A stretch of DNA of 64,000 nucleotides. Origin: Synechococcus sp. KORDI-100. Lineage in GTDB: Bacteria > Cyanobacteriota > Cyanobacteriia > PCC-6307 > Cyanobiaceae. The position numbers and the translations under genes were made by a program. The notes beneath the pieces were generated by a model, which did not search any database, was not told the origin of the DNA, and was given only the letters and a program-made list of their open reading frames with translations. The first letter of the stretch is position 1. Each line of letters begins with the position of its first letter. Shown here in pieces: positions 17,885 to 25,703 of the stretch. Where the stretch lies: the NCBI RefSeq assembly GCF_000737535.1, contig NZ_CP006269.1, positions 1,054,001 to 1,118,000 of the forward strand. The letters run 5' to 3'.

Positions 17885-18297
17885 GCCTTGGGGTGGTTCC
17901 TTCGGCGCTGCACGCTAACCAGCAGCCCGACGAGGACCAGCACAAGAGGACTCTGGACAACCTCATCCAGGTTCACCCTGCCGGCCTGGATCGGGACCTC
18001 GAGGTAGTCGCGATGGCCAGGGCCGCCATCCACCTGAAGGTCGTAGCGACCATCTTTCACGCCATCGAGATCAAGCCTGATCTGACCGGCCGCATCGGTT
18101 CTGCCGAGCTCCTCACCAGGTGTCCCGTCCGCTTGCAGAAGACGAATGACAGCCCCGGCCGCAGGCTCTCCGTTGGAAAACCGGCTGCTCAGTTCAAGAT
18201 CACCATCGAGATAGTGGAGTGCGCTTTCGATCTGATGGGCCCGAAGCGGTGGTGCTGCAGCGACCGTGAGCAGAACCGCGGCAAGGAAGAGACGCAT
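17881..18297 (-). CDS. Small exported protein with C-terminal membrane anchor
   Basis: 138 residues. A clear signal peptide (MRLFLAAVLLTVAAAPPLRA) is followed by a beta-rich periplasmic part with an Ig/carboxypeptidase-regulatory-like pattern (GAVIRLLQADGTP, DGRYDLQVDG) and one C-terminal helix (SPLVLVLVGLLVSV) ending in basic residues RRRNHPK. This layout resembles periplasmic helper proteins of metal transporters, but no specific role can be shown. It is coupled to sufE by ATGA and follows the cyclo-ligase gene by 19 bp. Confidence 0.75.
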   Translation of the reverse strand: MRLFLAAVLLTVAAAPPLRAHQIESALHYLDGDLELSSRFSNGEPAAGAVIRLLQADGTPGEELGRTDAAGQIRLDLDGVKDGRYDLQVDGGPGHRDYLEVPIQAGRVNLDEVVQSPLVLVLVGLLVSVQRRRNHPKA

Positions 18298-18316
18298 CAG
18301 TTGGAGGCCTGGAGGC

Positions 18317-18910
18317 TCATGATGCGGATGAAGACCCGATCAGGCCAGGCCCCTGTTCGCTGATCCAGCCGTTGAACGGGATATCCCATGGGTCCCGCGG
18401 CAGCAGCTCCTGGCTGACGCAGGTTTTGGGCAAGACGACCCAGGCCGGCACATTCGTCCAGTCCTGTCTGGAGCGCAGGCGGTCGTAGTAGCCACCGCCA
18501 TAGCCGAGGCGAATCCCAGTCTTGTCCACAGCCAGGGCTGGAACGATCAGCAGTTGAAGTTGTTCGGGCTTCAGTGGGGGTTCGTCGACAGGTGCAGGGA
18601 TGCCGCAACCGTCGCGCCCCTCCAGTGGCCTGCCGTCCCAGGGGCGATAGCTCAGTCCCCCCTGTCCATCGCTGCAGGGCAACGCCAAGTCCAATGCCCG
18701 CAGTTTCGGCAGGAGGGGTATCAGATCCGGTTCGCCGGGCAGCGGCCAGTAGAGACCAAGAAGGCCAGCTCCCGTGCGTAATCGTCCGTTGCCCCTGGAT
18801 GGAAGCAGCCAATTCAGCAGCTCCGCGCGAATGGTCTCGTCATTCCGCTGCTGGCGGAGAGTGCGGAAATGGCGCCGCAGGATCCGTTTCTGGAAAGGGT
18901 CTTCGTTCAC
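18317..18910 (-). CDS. 5-formyltetrahydrofolate cyclo-ligase
   Basis: 197 residues from GTG 18910. ATP-dependent conversion of 5-formyl-THF to 5,10-methenyl-THF. The C-terminal signature LGYGGGYYDR and the preceding LLIVPALAVDKTGIR are diagnostic. The N-terminal DPFQKRILRRHFRTLRQQR is the usual basic first helix. The start overlaps the stop of the methyltransferase gene by 4 bp (GTGA), which fixes it. Confidence 0.93.
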   Translation of the reverse strand: MNEDPFQKRILRRHFRTLRQQRNDETIRAELLNWLLPSRGNGRLRTGAGLLGLYWPLPGEPDLIPLLPKLRALDLALPCSDGQGGLSYRPWDGRPLEGRDGCGIPAPVDEPPLKPEQLQLLIVPALAVDKTGIRLGYGGGYYDRLRSRQDWTNVPAWVVLPKTCVSQELLPRDPWDIPFNGWISEQGPGLIGSSSAS

Positions 18911-19665
18911 TCCAGCAGGCCCCAGCGCCCCATCAAAGGCAGATGCAGCGGCAGCTGCTTCTGATCCGGTGGCCAGAGCGCTTCGAGCTCCTGCTGGAAA
19001 GTGGCCATCAGGTCCTGGCATTGATGGTCGTTGCTGCGCAGAGCCGACCAGGTCCTGATGAAACCCAGCAGTTGTTTCGCTGTCCAGTTCAGCTCAATGC
19101 GCAGGTCATCGGGAACCTTTTGGCTTGACCCTGGAAAGGGCAGATCGGCATAACGCTTGTCCACGTGGACGCGTTCGGCTGGCCATAACCCCTGCAGACG
19201 CTCGTAATACAGCGCATCCAGCCAGTGCTGCAAAGGCTCGGGTGCCCCCTGCAGCGGGTCGTAGCCCAGCCATGCCAGCACTCCGCCAGGCTTCAGCACC
19301 CGGATCACCTCCTTGTTGAAGCGCGGAACATCGATCCAGTGGATTGCCGCAGCCACCACCACGGCTTCAAGACTCGAGGTCTGGAGGCCACTGTGTTCAG
19401 CGGGTGCCACCCGGTAGTGAATGCGGCTGTGGGCAGGTGCCGCAGCGATCTGGGCTGGACTGAGGTCGGTTGCCACCACCCGGTCAAATTCAGCGGCGAG
19501 GCCAACGCTTGCCTGGCCGCTTCCACAGGCTGCGTCCCAGCAGCACTTACGGCCTGGAGCCTGATCCGCCAGCCAACGGAACAGGGCACGGGGATAGCCA
19601 GGGCGGCAGCTTCGATATGAATCCGCGACAGCCTCGAACCAACCGTGGCGAGGTCTGCCGCTCAT
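18907..19665 (-). CDS. Class I SAM-dependent methyltransferase
   Basis: 252 residues. SAM motif I is WDAACGSGQASVGLA. VVATDLSPAQIAAA (acidic post-I end) and EAVVVAAAIHWID (motif II/III) follow, then VLKPGGVLAWLGYD. It resembles small-molecule methyltransferases of the UbiE/type 11 group; the substrate is unknown. ATG 19665 is preferred to GTG 19668. It heads the minus-strand run that continues through the cyclo-ligase, the small exported gene, sufE and hom. Confidence 0.88.
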   Translation of the reverse strand: MSGRPRHGWFEAVADSYRSCRPGYPRALFRWLADQAPGRKCCWDAACGSGQASVGLAAEFDRVVATDLSPAQIAAAPAHSRIHYRVAPAEHSGLQTSSLEAVVVAAAIHWIDVPRFNKEVIRVLKPGGVLAWLGYDPLQGAPEPLQHWLDALYYERLQGLWPAERVHVDKRYADLPFPGSSQKVPDDLRIELNWTAKQLLGFIRTWSALRSNDHQCQDLMATFQQELEALWPPDQKQLPLHLPLMGRWGLLE

Positions 19666-19836
19666 CACTGAAACCAGACGATCCCAGCCGAAGCCGAATG
19701 ATTTTCTTCACTGTAAGCACCTAGTTGAATGATCGGCTAGCACATCTGTTCGGTTAATGGAGAAGACAATGGATCGATAGCAGTGGTCGAGGTTTCAGCT
19801 GCTTATCGCTGCAGTGATTGATTCGTTAGACGATTG

Positions 19837-20085
19837 ATGTTCAACCCTTTTTACTGGATGTTGTCGAGTCAGCTGATTGCGAACGTTGAGATGCTGTCGA
19901 CAGTGCATGCCCGCCAAACAAGCCTCTACGGGGCTGAGGGTTCCTGGGAAGGTGTTTCTGAGAGATGGTTTGAAGATCGATTGAGGGAAACTCCTGTTCT
20001 ACAGGATTGGAAACGGTGGTTATCGGAAAACGTAGATGAATCGTACGCCGTCGATATCCGTGATGTATTGACTCCCCTTTCTTGA
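19837..20085 (+). CDS. Small protein of unknown function
   Basis: 82 residues from ATG 19837 (MFNPFYWMLSSQLIANVEML). Aromatic-rich, acidic C-terminus, no signal peptide. Its last 66 bp overlap the convergent gene at 20020-20376. A 15-bp piece encoding WFEDR (19966-19980) recurs at 20464-20478 in another open frame, hinting at a duplicated relative. No family recognised. Confidence 0.5.
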   Translation: MFNPFYWMLSSQLIANVEMLSTVHARQTSLYGAEGSWEGVSERWFEDRLRETPVLQDWKRWLSENVDESYAVDIRDVLTPLS

Positions 20086-20376
20086 GCACTTCATTTGGTC
20101 TGTTTGATAATGGAAGCTCTCATAAGTTTCATTGTCGATAAAGGTGACGTTGCAGCTTCCATCCGGCGCCTCGTTGATGATTTCTGCGTAGTGATTTTGG
20201 TTCTCACGATCTGGGTATGTAACTGCAAAGATAGCATCAGTAATCGGTGTAATTGTGCACTTCATTCGTTCGTTTGCTTCATCAATGCAATACGATTGTG
20301 AATGTACGGCTCGTGGAGAAGCGATGACAAGTACAGATTGAATGATCAGACTTGTGATGAGCAGTGGGTAATTCAT
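20020..20376 (-). CDS. Small exported cysteine-containing protein
   Basis: 118 residues. Signal peptide MNYPLLITSLIIQSVLVIAS with probable cleavage near AVHSQS. The mature chain has four cysteines (SYCIDEAN, MKCTITP, GSCNVTF, MKCSRKG) suited to two disulfides, and ends with strand-like RFIYVFR. Probably periplasmic or secreted. It is the first of several small exported genes in this island. No family recognised. Confidence 0.65.
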   Translation of the reverse strand: MNYPLLITSLIIQSVLVIASPRAVHSQSYCIDEANERMKCTITPITDAIFAVTYPDRENQNHYAEIINEAPDGSCNVTFIDNETYESFHYQTDQMKCSRKGSQYITDIDGVRFIYVFR

Positions 20377-20984
20377 GGCCCTCGAATGTTCACTCAGGTC
20401 AACAGTTTAAATTCTTGACTCCCGTTTGAGGCAGCACAGTCGCAAAGACAATGCCTCAGGCTCTGGTTTGAAGATCGAGACGCCCAGACGTGGAGCGGAA
20501 TGAAGCATCAGGTGCGACTTCACAGGGAGGATCCGCAGCCCATGGAGGGCATCCCCGCGGTAGACCATCGTCTGCCGACTGACGACCAGGGACGATGACG
20601 CATCAGGCTGGATGCAGGCTGTTTGCCCGACACAACGACAAACTCATTGAAGGAGCCAAGCCTGAATCGTATGAATCAGTTGAAACTGATCCTCTGATCA
20701 ATCTGACCGTGCATCGTGGTTGAAACATCTCATTGCTGCTCATCTTCGCCCGTTCAGCTACTGCAGCCTGTGGTCAAGATCGTGGTGACGTCTGTCGAGG
20801 TGTTGCTGTCGTGAGCTTCTTGATGCAATGACAATCAAGCAAATCACATTGAACGTGTGTCATCAGGATTGAAAAACCGGATTGTTTGATCAGGCGTCTC
20901 TTCAGACGAATCAAGCCGGATGGTGACTGGTTGCAATGCCATGATCAAAAGTCGTGCTAATTTAATGGTGAGATTCAGAATGTG
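20377..20984. other. 608-bp stretch without a confident gene; two overlapping tiny open frames
   Basis: Two small plus-strand frames are linked by an ATGA overlap: 20500-20598 (32 codons, beginning MKHQVRLHREDP) and 20595-20723 (42 codons, beginning MTHQAGCRLFARHND). The first frame stays open upstream to 20419 without a start codon and there contains LWFEDR, so it may be the tail of a decayed gene. Nothing else is recognisable. Confidence 0.3.
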
Positions 20985-21230
20985 ATGTTCAAAAAAATTC
21001 CGGCAGCACGACGTATCCTGATTTATGTAATTCTAAGTTATCTTGCGCTGGTTCTGGTTAACAACAGTGGGCTTGAATACGGCAATATGTGGTTGATCTA
21101 TACACCGATGTTTGTCGCTATTTATATCTTCTCCCGCTGGCTCGACAGCCGCTTCGGCCCCATGAATGAGGCCTCGGCCGCCAGATCTGAAGACGTCAAG
21201 CCTTTGCTCAAGCCTGGGTCAAAAGACTGA
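20985..21230 (+). CDS. Small membrane protein with two transmembrane segments
   Basis: 81 residues from ATG 20985; a GTG directly precedes it. A basic N-terminus (MFKKIPAARRI) is followed by helix 1 (LIYVILSYLALVLV), a short loop NNSGLEYGN, helix 2 (MWLIYTPMFVAIYIFS) and a cytoplasmic-type tail rich in charged residues. Function unknown. The next 294 bp (21231-21524) hold nothing recognisable. Confidence 0.65.
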   Translation: MFKKIPAARRILIYVILSYLALVLVNNSGLEYGNMWLIYTPMFVAIYIFSRWLDSRFGPMNEASAARSEDVKPLLKPGSKD

Positions 21231-21524
21231 GTGCGCCATCTTGTCAAAATTCTGATGCCAAGTTCTTTGGTTTGATTCAGGATTCAGCGAGCGTCCTCAT
21301 CAGTCAGGTTTGTTGTGATCCTGCAGAAAGATTGGCAACGAAATCCCTGTGAATGATCAGCTCATCAACATCAGAGGGCTCCGGATCAGCTTGTCTGTTG
21401 GAAAAACTGTCTTGGCTTTGTTGATTCAATCAACGCATTGGTCTAGCCGAGAGCTTTGCGTATTGTTCAGGCAAATCCTTGATCTCTTTGGCGCTTTTTG
21501 GCTGGTTTAAGGTCTGTGGACCTG

Positions 21525-21746
21525 TCACCAACCTGTGGGTTTAAGCATTTGATATAGATATTTAAGCTGCTTATCATTGATGCGGAGTTCCCACTGTCCC
21601 CCTGTATTTAACAGTGCAAGATTTTTCTGAGCCACCAAGGGGTCAAAGCCTAAGTTCCACATGTGCGATAAAAAAGTCTCTATTCGCATGCTGATGCCTT
21701 CAATGGCAACAAAGTCTTCTGCCTTCTTGGTGATAGTTGCTTTCAC
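21525..21746 (-). CDS. Small hypothetical protein
   Basis: 73 residues, GTG start (MKATITKKAEDFVAIEGISM). Composition is that of a soluble protein; LSHMWNLGFDPLVAQKNLALL and NDKQLKYLYQML look like amphipathic helices. No signal peptide, no recognised family. It is isolated, so confidence rests on coding appearance only. Confidence 0.45.
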   Translation of the reverse strand: MKATITKKAEDFVAIEGISMRIETFLSHMWNLGFDPLVAQKNLALLNTGGQWELRINDKQLKYLYQMLKPTGW

Positions 21747-21837
21747 TGGTTGCTTTCGTGATTGCAGTCTTTGCTTCTAATCAATACTGGACCAGATGCT
21801 TCGATGGGTGTGATGATCTTGTGATCGGCCTGAGAGT

Positions 21838-22280
21838 TTGGTGAATTCAACAGCATTTGGGGTGCAGGACAATCGTGCTGGAAGACTGAACTGCAGCAGA
21901 TTGTTCAAGAGGTTCTTCACCGCTGAAACCAGGTCATCACAGAACCTACGCATTGTCCTGGATGGGCAGATGGATTCAGTACGGATCGATCTGCAGTCAG
22001 GCCATGCAGGAGCTGGATACGAATGTTTAGATGAGATTAGTAAGAGTTGTTACCTAAAACGTCCTAAAAATGATACAACCGTTATGAGGTTGCATTCAGA
22101 TCATAAAATTTCAGTTATCAAAAATCTAACTGCCAACACAATCCTGGCAGTGCTGTCTGTGATTTCAAAATCACCGAAGACAACGGTATGGTGTCTTATG
22201 GTCATTACGAAAGTGGTGGGCAAGGGGCGTATATCAAATCAAATGATGGGAATGTAACCACCTATCCCCCTTTCCTGTAG
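21838..22280 (+). pseudogene. Probable frameshifted remnant of a small protein gene
   Basis: Coding-like sequence switches frame. One frame from about 21838 reads through YECLDEISKSCYLKRP and SDHKISVIKN, then becomes unconvincing. From about 22110 a different frame reads NPGSAVCDFKITEDNGMVSY and continues to a TAG at 22278-22280 (ending NVTTYPPFL). Together they look like one cysteine-containing protein broken by a frameshift near 22110-22150. No good start codon or signal peptide was found, so the 5' end may also be lost. Confidence 0.4.
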
Positions 22281-22346
22281 TTTCAGGCTTCGATTGGCAG
22301 GTTTCAAATTTGTATGGCACGATTAAAGGAGACCTACCTACTTTTC

Positions 22347-22721
22347 ATGCTTACAGGTTCCGAACTTCTTGCCAAAGTCAAAGACTTAGGTGATGTCCCC
22401 AAGTCTGACCTTGTTAAAGCCTGTGGCTATGTCTCTACAAAGAAGGACGGCGGTGAGCGCTTGAATTTCACAGCCTTCTATGAGGCTCTCCTGGAAGCAA
22501 AGGGTGTGAGTCTGGCGACAGGTGGCACTGCTGGTATTGGTAAAGGTGGTCGCAAGCTCAGCTATGTGGCGACCGTTCAGGGCAATGGAAATCTGCTGAT
22601 CGGCAAGGCCTACACGGCGATGCTGGACCTCAAGCCAGGCGACAACTTTGAGATCAAGCTTGGCAAAAAAGCCATCCGTCTGATTCCTGAGGGTGGTGCT
22701 TCAGACGACGGAGAGGAGTGA
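22347..22721 (+). CDS. cyAbrB-family transcriptional regulator
   Basis: 124 residues from ATG 22347 (MLTGSELLAKVKDLGDVPKS). An ATG at 22314 in the same frame would add 11 residues; an AAAGGAGA stretch at about 22325 lies between the two and favours 22347. Features of cyanobacterial AbrB proteins are present: helix LLAKVKDLGDVPKSDLVKAC, YVSTKKDGGERLNFTAFYEA, and a C-terminal AbrB-like swapped-hairpin region (YTAMLDLKPGDNFEIKLGKK). Members of this family bind DNA and adjust carbon/nitrogen and stress genes. It is the only clear regulator in the island. Confidence 0.88.
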   Translation: MLTGSELLAKVKDLGDVPKSDLVKACGYVSTKKDGGERLNFTAFYEALLEAKGVSLATGGTAGIGKGGRKLSYVATVQGNGNLLIGKAYTAMLDLKPGDNFEIKLGKKAIRLIPEGGASDDGEE

Positions 22722-22739
22722 TCTAAGGAATCTCGTTGT

Positions 22740-22774
22740 GGGAGTGACCCTGCTTTTTTCGCAGGGACCTCCCA
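22740..22774 (+). terminator. Strong hairpin downstream of the cyAbrB gene
   Basis: GGGAG, CCCTGC, loop of six T and C, GCAGGG, CTCCC: two perfect stems separated by a small internal loop, 18 bp after the stop. The T run is in the loop rather than after the stem, so it is an atypical terminator or an RNA-stabilising hairpin. Confidence 0.45.
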
Positions 22775-22801
22775 GACTGAGTGCTCATGTGAAGGCTCCC
22801 T

Positions 22802-23038
22802 TTGGTCGGTAAAGAGACGTGTTGGGTTTGGTTTCGAGGGGGTCTAAATGACGGCAGCCGCTGGGTAAGTGGTTGGTATGGAAGCCCCGCCAGACTCGGC
22901 GGAGTTCGTATCGAGCACTTTGACTATGTGGCTTGCCGGGTTCCCGAATGGCGAGTGGCTTGGAAAGAGCCTGAAGATTTGAAGGCAGGTCCAGAGATTC
23001 CAGAGGATGCTCAATGGAAGCTGTTTCCAGTGGATTGA
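22802..23038 (+). CDS. Small hypothetical protein, Trp-rich
   Basis: 78 codons, opening with TTG at 22802; the in-frame stop at 22790 leaves no ATG or GTG, so the start is doubtful. Reads CWVWFRGG, RWVSGWYGSP, HFDYVACRVPEWRVAW and ends with KLFPVD. The last 22 codons lie in the 68-bp repeat that recurs twice downstream without the rest of the gene. Possibly a real gene whose 3' end has been copied. Confidence 0.45.
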   Translation: MVGKETCWVWFRGGLNDGSRWVSGWYGSPARLGGVRIEHFDYVACRVPEWRVAWKEPEDLKAGPEIPEDAQWKLFPVD

Positions 23039-23042
23039 GATG
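22975..23042 (+). repeat. 68-bp repeat, copy 1 (3' end of the 22802 gene)
   Basis: Encodes the C-terminus DLKAGPEIPEDAQWKLFPVD plus the stop and a few bases. It is identical over 68 bp to copy 2 and is followed within 30 bp by a signal-peptide gene start (23072). Confidence 0.95.
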
Positions 23043-23071
23043 ACATCATTAGTTCCCGCAGGCTGTTTCTT

Positions 23072-23511
23072 ATGTAACTCCTTTCACTCATCGGTGCACT
23101 GCTCCTTTCGGCGTCCCCGGCCGCCGCTGGTGACTATCTATATTTGAGGTGTAAGTGTTCAGCTGATATTGTGACTACCGAATCAAAATCGTAGAAAATA
23201 TTAGATGATAGAACGATTGATGATATTGCACTCCTTAAAATTGGTTTTAAGCAGAAAACAGTTCTTGATTCTCGCTCTGAAGCCTTGGCTATACGCTTCA
23301 AAATAAAACGATGACTATTATATAGAGGATTGACGATGACGAAACGATATTGAACGGTGTAGACAAAATAGAGTTGATGCCACCATATTCTTGGTCTGGC
23401 AGTGAAACTATAATATTAAAATCCAAGAATGTAACCCGGAATTACAGCTATGAGGAGGGTTCTTGCGAAGAAATTGATGCTTCAGTGTTTGACGAGGCTT
23501 TGAGACAATGA
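23072..23511 (+). pseudogene. Decayed exported-protein gene with a stop at codon 2
   Basis: The frame opens ATG TAA, then continues as LLSLIGALLLSASPAAAG, an excellent signal peptide and cleavage site like those at 23508 and 24321. The mature part reads DYLYLRCKCSADIVT, hits a TAG, continues in the same frame as KILDDRTIDDIALLKIGF to a TGA, then shifts frame to IDDDETILNGVDKIELMPP ... SCEEIDASVFDEALRQ and ends at TGA 23509-23511. So there are at least two nonsense changes plus one frameshift in a gene of about 145 codons. Its end overlaps the next ATG by 4 bp (ATGA), evidence of an old operon. Confidence 0.75.
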
Positions 23512-23705
23512 AATTCCTCCCAATCATCGGTGCACTCCTTCTTTCAACAGCACCAGTCCATGCAGGCAGTCCTTTCGATGACGGAGATCCTTACGACAAC
23601 TACACACCTTATGAAATTTGTAAGGCCTACATGAATGGTGATCCTGATATCAAAGATGATCTGCCGACAGAAGACTTCAGCCAATGCTCTGCGTATCGTT
23701 GGTGA
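23508..23705 (+). CDS. Very small exported protein
   Basis: 65 residues. Signal peptide MKFLPIIGALLLSTAPVHAG, cleavage after HAG or HA. The mature peptide of about 45 residues is acidic, with two cysteines (YEICKAYMN and FSQCSAYRW). Its start is coupled by ATGA to the decayed gene before it, and its leader resembles those at 23072 and 24321, whereas the mature parts differ. Secreted or periplasmic; function unknown. Confidence 0.6.
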   Translation: MKFLPIIGALLLSTAPVHAGSPFDDGDPYDNYTPYEICKAYMNGDPDIKDDLPTEDFSQCSAYRW

Positions 23706-23729
23706 GTGTCGTTCGATGGCAATCACTGC

Positions 23730-23797
23730 AGATTTGAAGGCAGGTCCAGAGATTCCAGAGGATGCTCAATGGAAGCTGTTTCCAGTGGATTGAGATG
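23730..23797 (+). repeat. 68-bp repeat, copy 2 (orphan 3' gene end)
   Basis: Identical over all 68 bp to 22975-23042, but without the upstream part of that gene. It lies 25 bp after the 23508 gene and abuts the 3' end of the minus-strand gene at 23801. Confidence 0.95.
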
Positions 23798-23800
23798 TGA

Positions 23801-24148
23801 TTAAAGTTTCTCAAGAATACCTACATCGATAACGCCAGGGCAACCTGGCAGCTTCCGGTGTCCGGTTTCGTCAGGGGTGTTGAGCCACTGATAGATACGA
23901 AGAGGATCACCTGGCTTCAGGTCTCCATAGTTCACTCTATTTGTTAGGTATGGTGTTGTGAATTCCTGTGATCGCTCAGCATGATGAAATCCGAGTAATT
24001 GATACATGCAAATTGTGCTCATCGCTGTCTTGGCTTCAGCGAAATTAATTTCATACTTGTACTCCTGGCTTGTAACAGGGTGCGAGATTGCAGGAGCGAA
24101 TGGCAAACCAGCCGAAATAAGTGAAAGAAGCAAATACCTTTTAATCAT
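23801..24148 (-). CDS. Small exported protein
   Basis: 115 residues, ATG 24148. Signal peptide MIKRYLLLSLISAGLPFAPA with cleavage near AIS. The mature part has two cysteines (STICMYQLLGF and LPGCPGVIDVG), which may bond. It is inserted in the opposite orientation between repeat copies 2 and 3. No family recognised. Confidence 0.65.
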   Translation of the reverse strand: MIKRYLLLSLISAGLPFAPAISHPVTSQEYKYEINFAEAKTAMSTICMYQLLGFHHAERSQEFTTPYLTNRVNYGDLKPGDPLRIYQWLNTPDETGHRKLPGCPGVIDVGILEKL

Positions 24149-24223
24149 TACAGAATTGAGTGAAGTTGATGAAGTATATCATCAAATATTGCCCAATTAA
24201 AACTGTTTCTTGAATTAACCTAA

Positions 24224-24291
24224 GGATTTGAAGAAATCTCCAGAGATTCCAGAGGATGCTTAATGGAAATTGTTTCCAGTGGATTGAGATG
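24224..24291 (+). repeat. 68-bp repeat, copy 3 (diverged)
   Basis: Matches copies 1 and 2 along its length with several substitutions; the CAA of the others is TAA here, so its frame is broken. As with copy 1, it is followed after about 30 bp by a signal-peptide gene start (24321), and the intervening sequence is also similar to that after copy 1. Confidence 0.9.
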
Positions 24292-24320
24292 TGATTATTA
24301 GACCCTGCAGGTTGTCTCTT

Positions 24321-24632
24321 ATGAAACTCCTACCACTGATCGGTTCGCTACTCGTTTCAGTGACTCAAGTCATGGTTTTAGCTGAACCTACTAAGGCTGA
24401 GATTACTCGGGAAGCTCTTGAGGAACATTGTTGGTCCAATGAGCAAGTGTGTGAGGCATTAGTTCGGTATATAAATATTAAATCTCAGATTTGGTACGAA
24501 TTTGAACAGTACTGCAAGGAAAAATCTAACGGCTGGCTGACGCCAAAAGGTATATCTGAAGGAGCTGAATATTTGTACAGGCACAATGAACCGAGAGATG
24601 ACTGGGATGGGAAGCTTCTCGCCAAAGAATAA
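24321..24632 (+). CDS. Small exported protein, Rap1a/Tai-like pattern
   Basis: 103 residues from ATG 24321. Signal peptide MKLLPLIGSLLVSVTQVMVL, then a helical mature region with cysteines EEHCWSNEQVCEALVRYINI and FEQYCKEKSNGWLTPKGI, followed by EGAEYLYRHNEPRDDW. The order C-(x6)-C-x-x-x-(V)-x-Y-(I) ... C ... P-x-G-(I/V) ... YL-x-x-(H/N) resembles the Rap1a/Tai immunity-protein family. That likeness is my reading, not a search result, and such proteins also occur outside type VI loci. No secretion system or effector was seen nearby. Confidence 0.6.
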   Translation: MKLLPLIGSLLVSVTQVMVLAEPTKAEITREALEEHCWSNEQVCEALVRYINIKSQIWYEFEQYCKEKSNGWLTPKGISEGAEYLYRHNEPRDDWDGKLLAKE

Positions 24633-24805
24633 GAGAATCACATTATCTACCATGCGTTATTTGATGTCTATGAAGCCCACCGAGACTGTTTGGATTGGGA
24701 TTTACCATTCACAATCTATTGCGAAATTAACCTTAGACCGTAGAATCACTGCGTTAACATGAAACGTAACTGAAGCAATCAAAATCAAATATGTATAGAA
24801 AATGT

Positions 24806-25639
24806 CTATAAAGGTATGTTCAAAACTTTATAATCTGATCTGCCGTCACAGATGATTTTAGTTTCTCCTATCCATTTTTTCCATTTATCAGTTGCCTTGC
24901 CATTTTTATACCACGCATAGGTTTTGTCTTTGCAGTCAACGACCTGAATCGCTACAGCTTTACGTGGACCTCCAGGAGTTGCCGGGGTGCCGGGCACAAA
25001 CTCTTTTGTTGGATTAGTCGTCGTACATGTTTGACCTCCATCTGTTCTTTGATGAAGTACTCCATCGACCCACTTGAACGCAGGGCCAGGACCCGTATAG
25101 GTTGTATTCGGTCTACATATTGTTTTTGCAGGAGTCGCGTCTCTGTAATAGCCTGATGTGCCTGCTACAGGCTGTTGATAATAATGAATAACATGCTCCC
25201 TGGCCGCGTATCGATCAGGCTGCCCTTGATGGGGAACACGAAACATTTGGGGGAGCATATACAAAACCTCATTACTTGTTGCATAATACTTATATACCCA
25301 GCCAACTACTTTTGGAAGCCCGAGCTGATCCACCCCAGCTTTCGCCACACAGAAACCATCTGAATAACATTTCTCGCCGTCTGAATTGTCTCCAGAGCCG
25401 AAAGCTTTTTTTGAGGAATCAGATGATTCGGGGCTATTTAACTGAATGCAACCCGAATAGTCCTTGGCGTTTACACAACGATTATGAATCTCATCGCTAA
25501 TCTTTTGCGCTACCAAATTAACTTCATCGGGTGCCGGAAGGAAGGTCTGATCAGAGTTGTCTAAAAATAATTTATCCGACCGAATATCTCAGCTCAGGGC
25601 TGTCACAATAGGCACGACAGCAATCGCTTCAACAAGCAT
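24806..25639 (-). pseudogene. Exported or anchored Cys-rich protein gene interrupted by an in-frame TGA
   Basis: The frame 25516-24806 encodes a 236-residue soluble domain with many cysteines (HNRCVNAKDYSGCIQ, GEKCYSDGFCVAKAG, KTICRPNTTYTGPGP, GQTCTTTNPT, VVDCKDKTYAWYK, KIICDGRSDYKVL). It begins only at a TTG, yet the same frame reads upstream as DKLFLDNSDQTFLPAPDEVN to a TGA at 25589-25591. Beyond that stop the frame continues as a hydrophobic leader MLVEAIAVVPIVTALS from ATG 25639. The simplest reading is one secreted or anchored protein of about 277 codons interrupted by one nonsense codon. The domain itself could still be made if a TTG start works. Confidence 0.6.
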
Positions 25640-25703
25640 CAGGGATGATTGCGATAGTGCTCCATAATAACCTTGATATCTAATCAATAAACTATTCTTT
25701 TGG

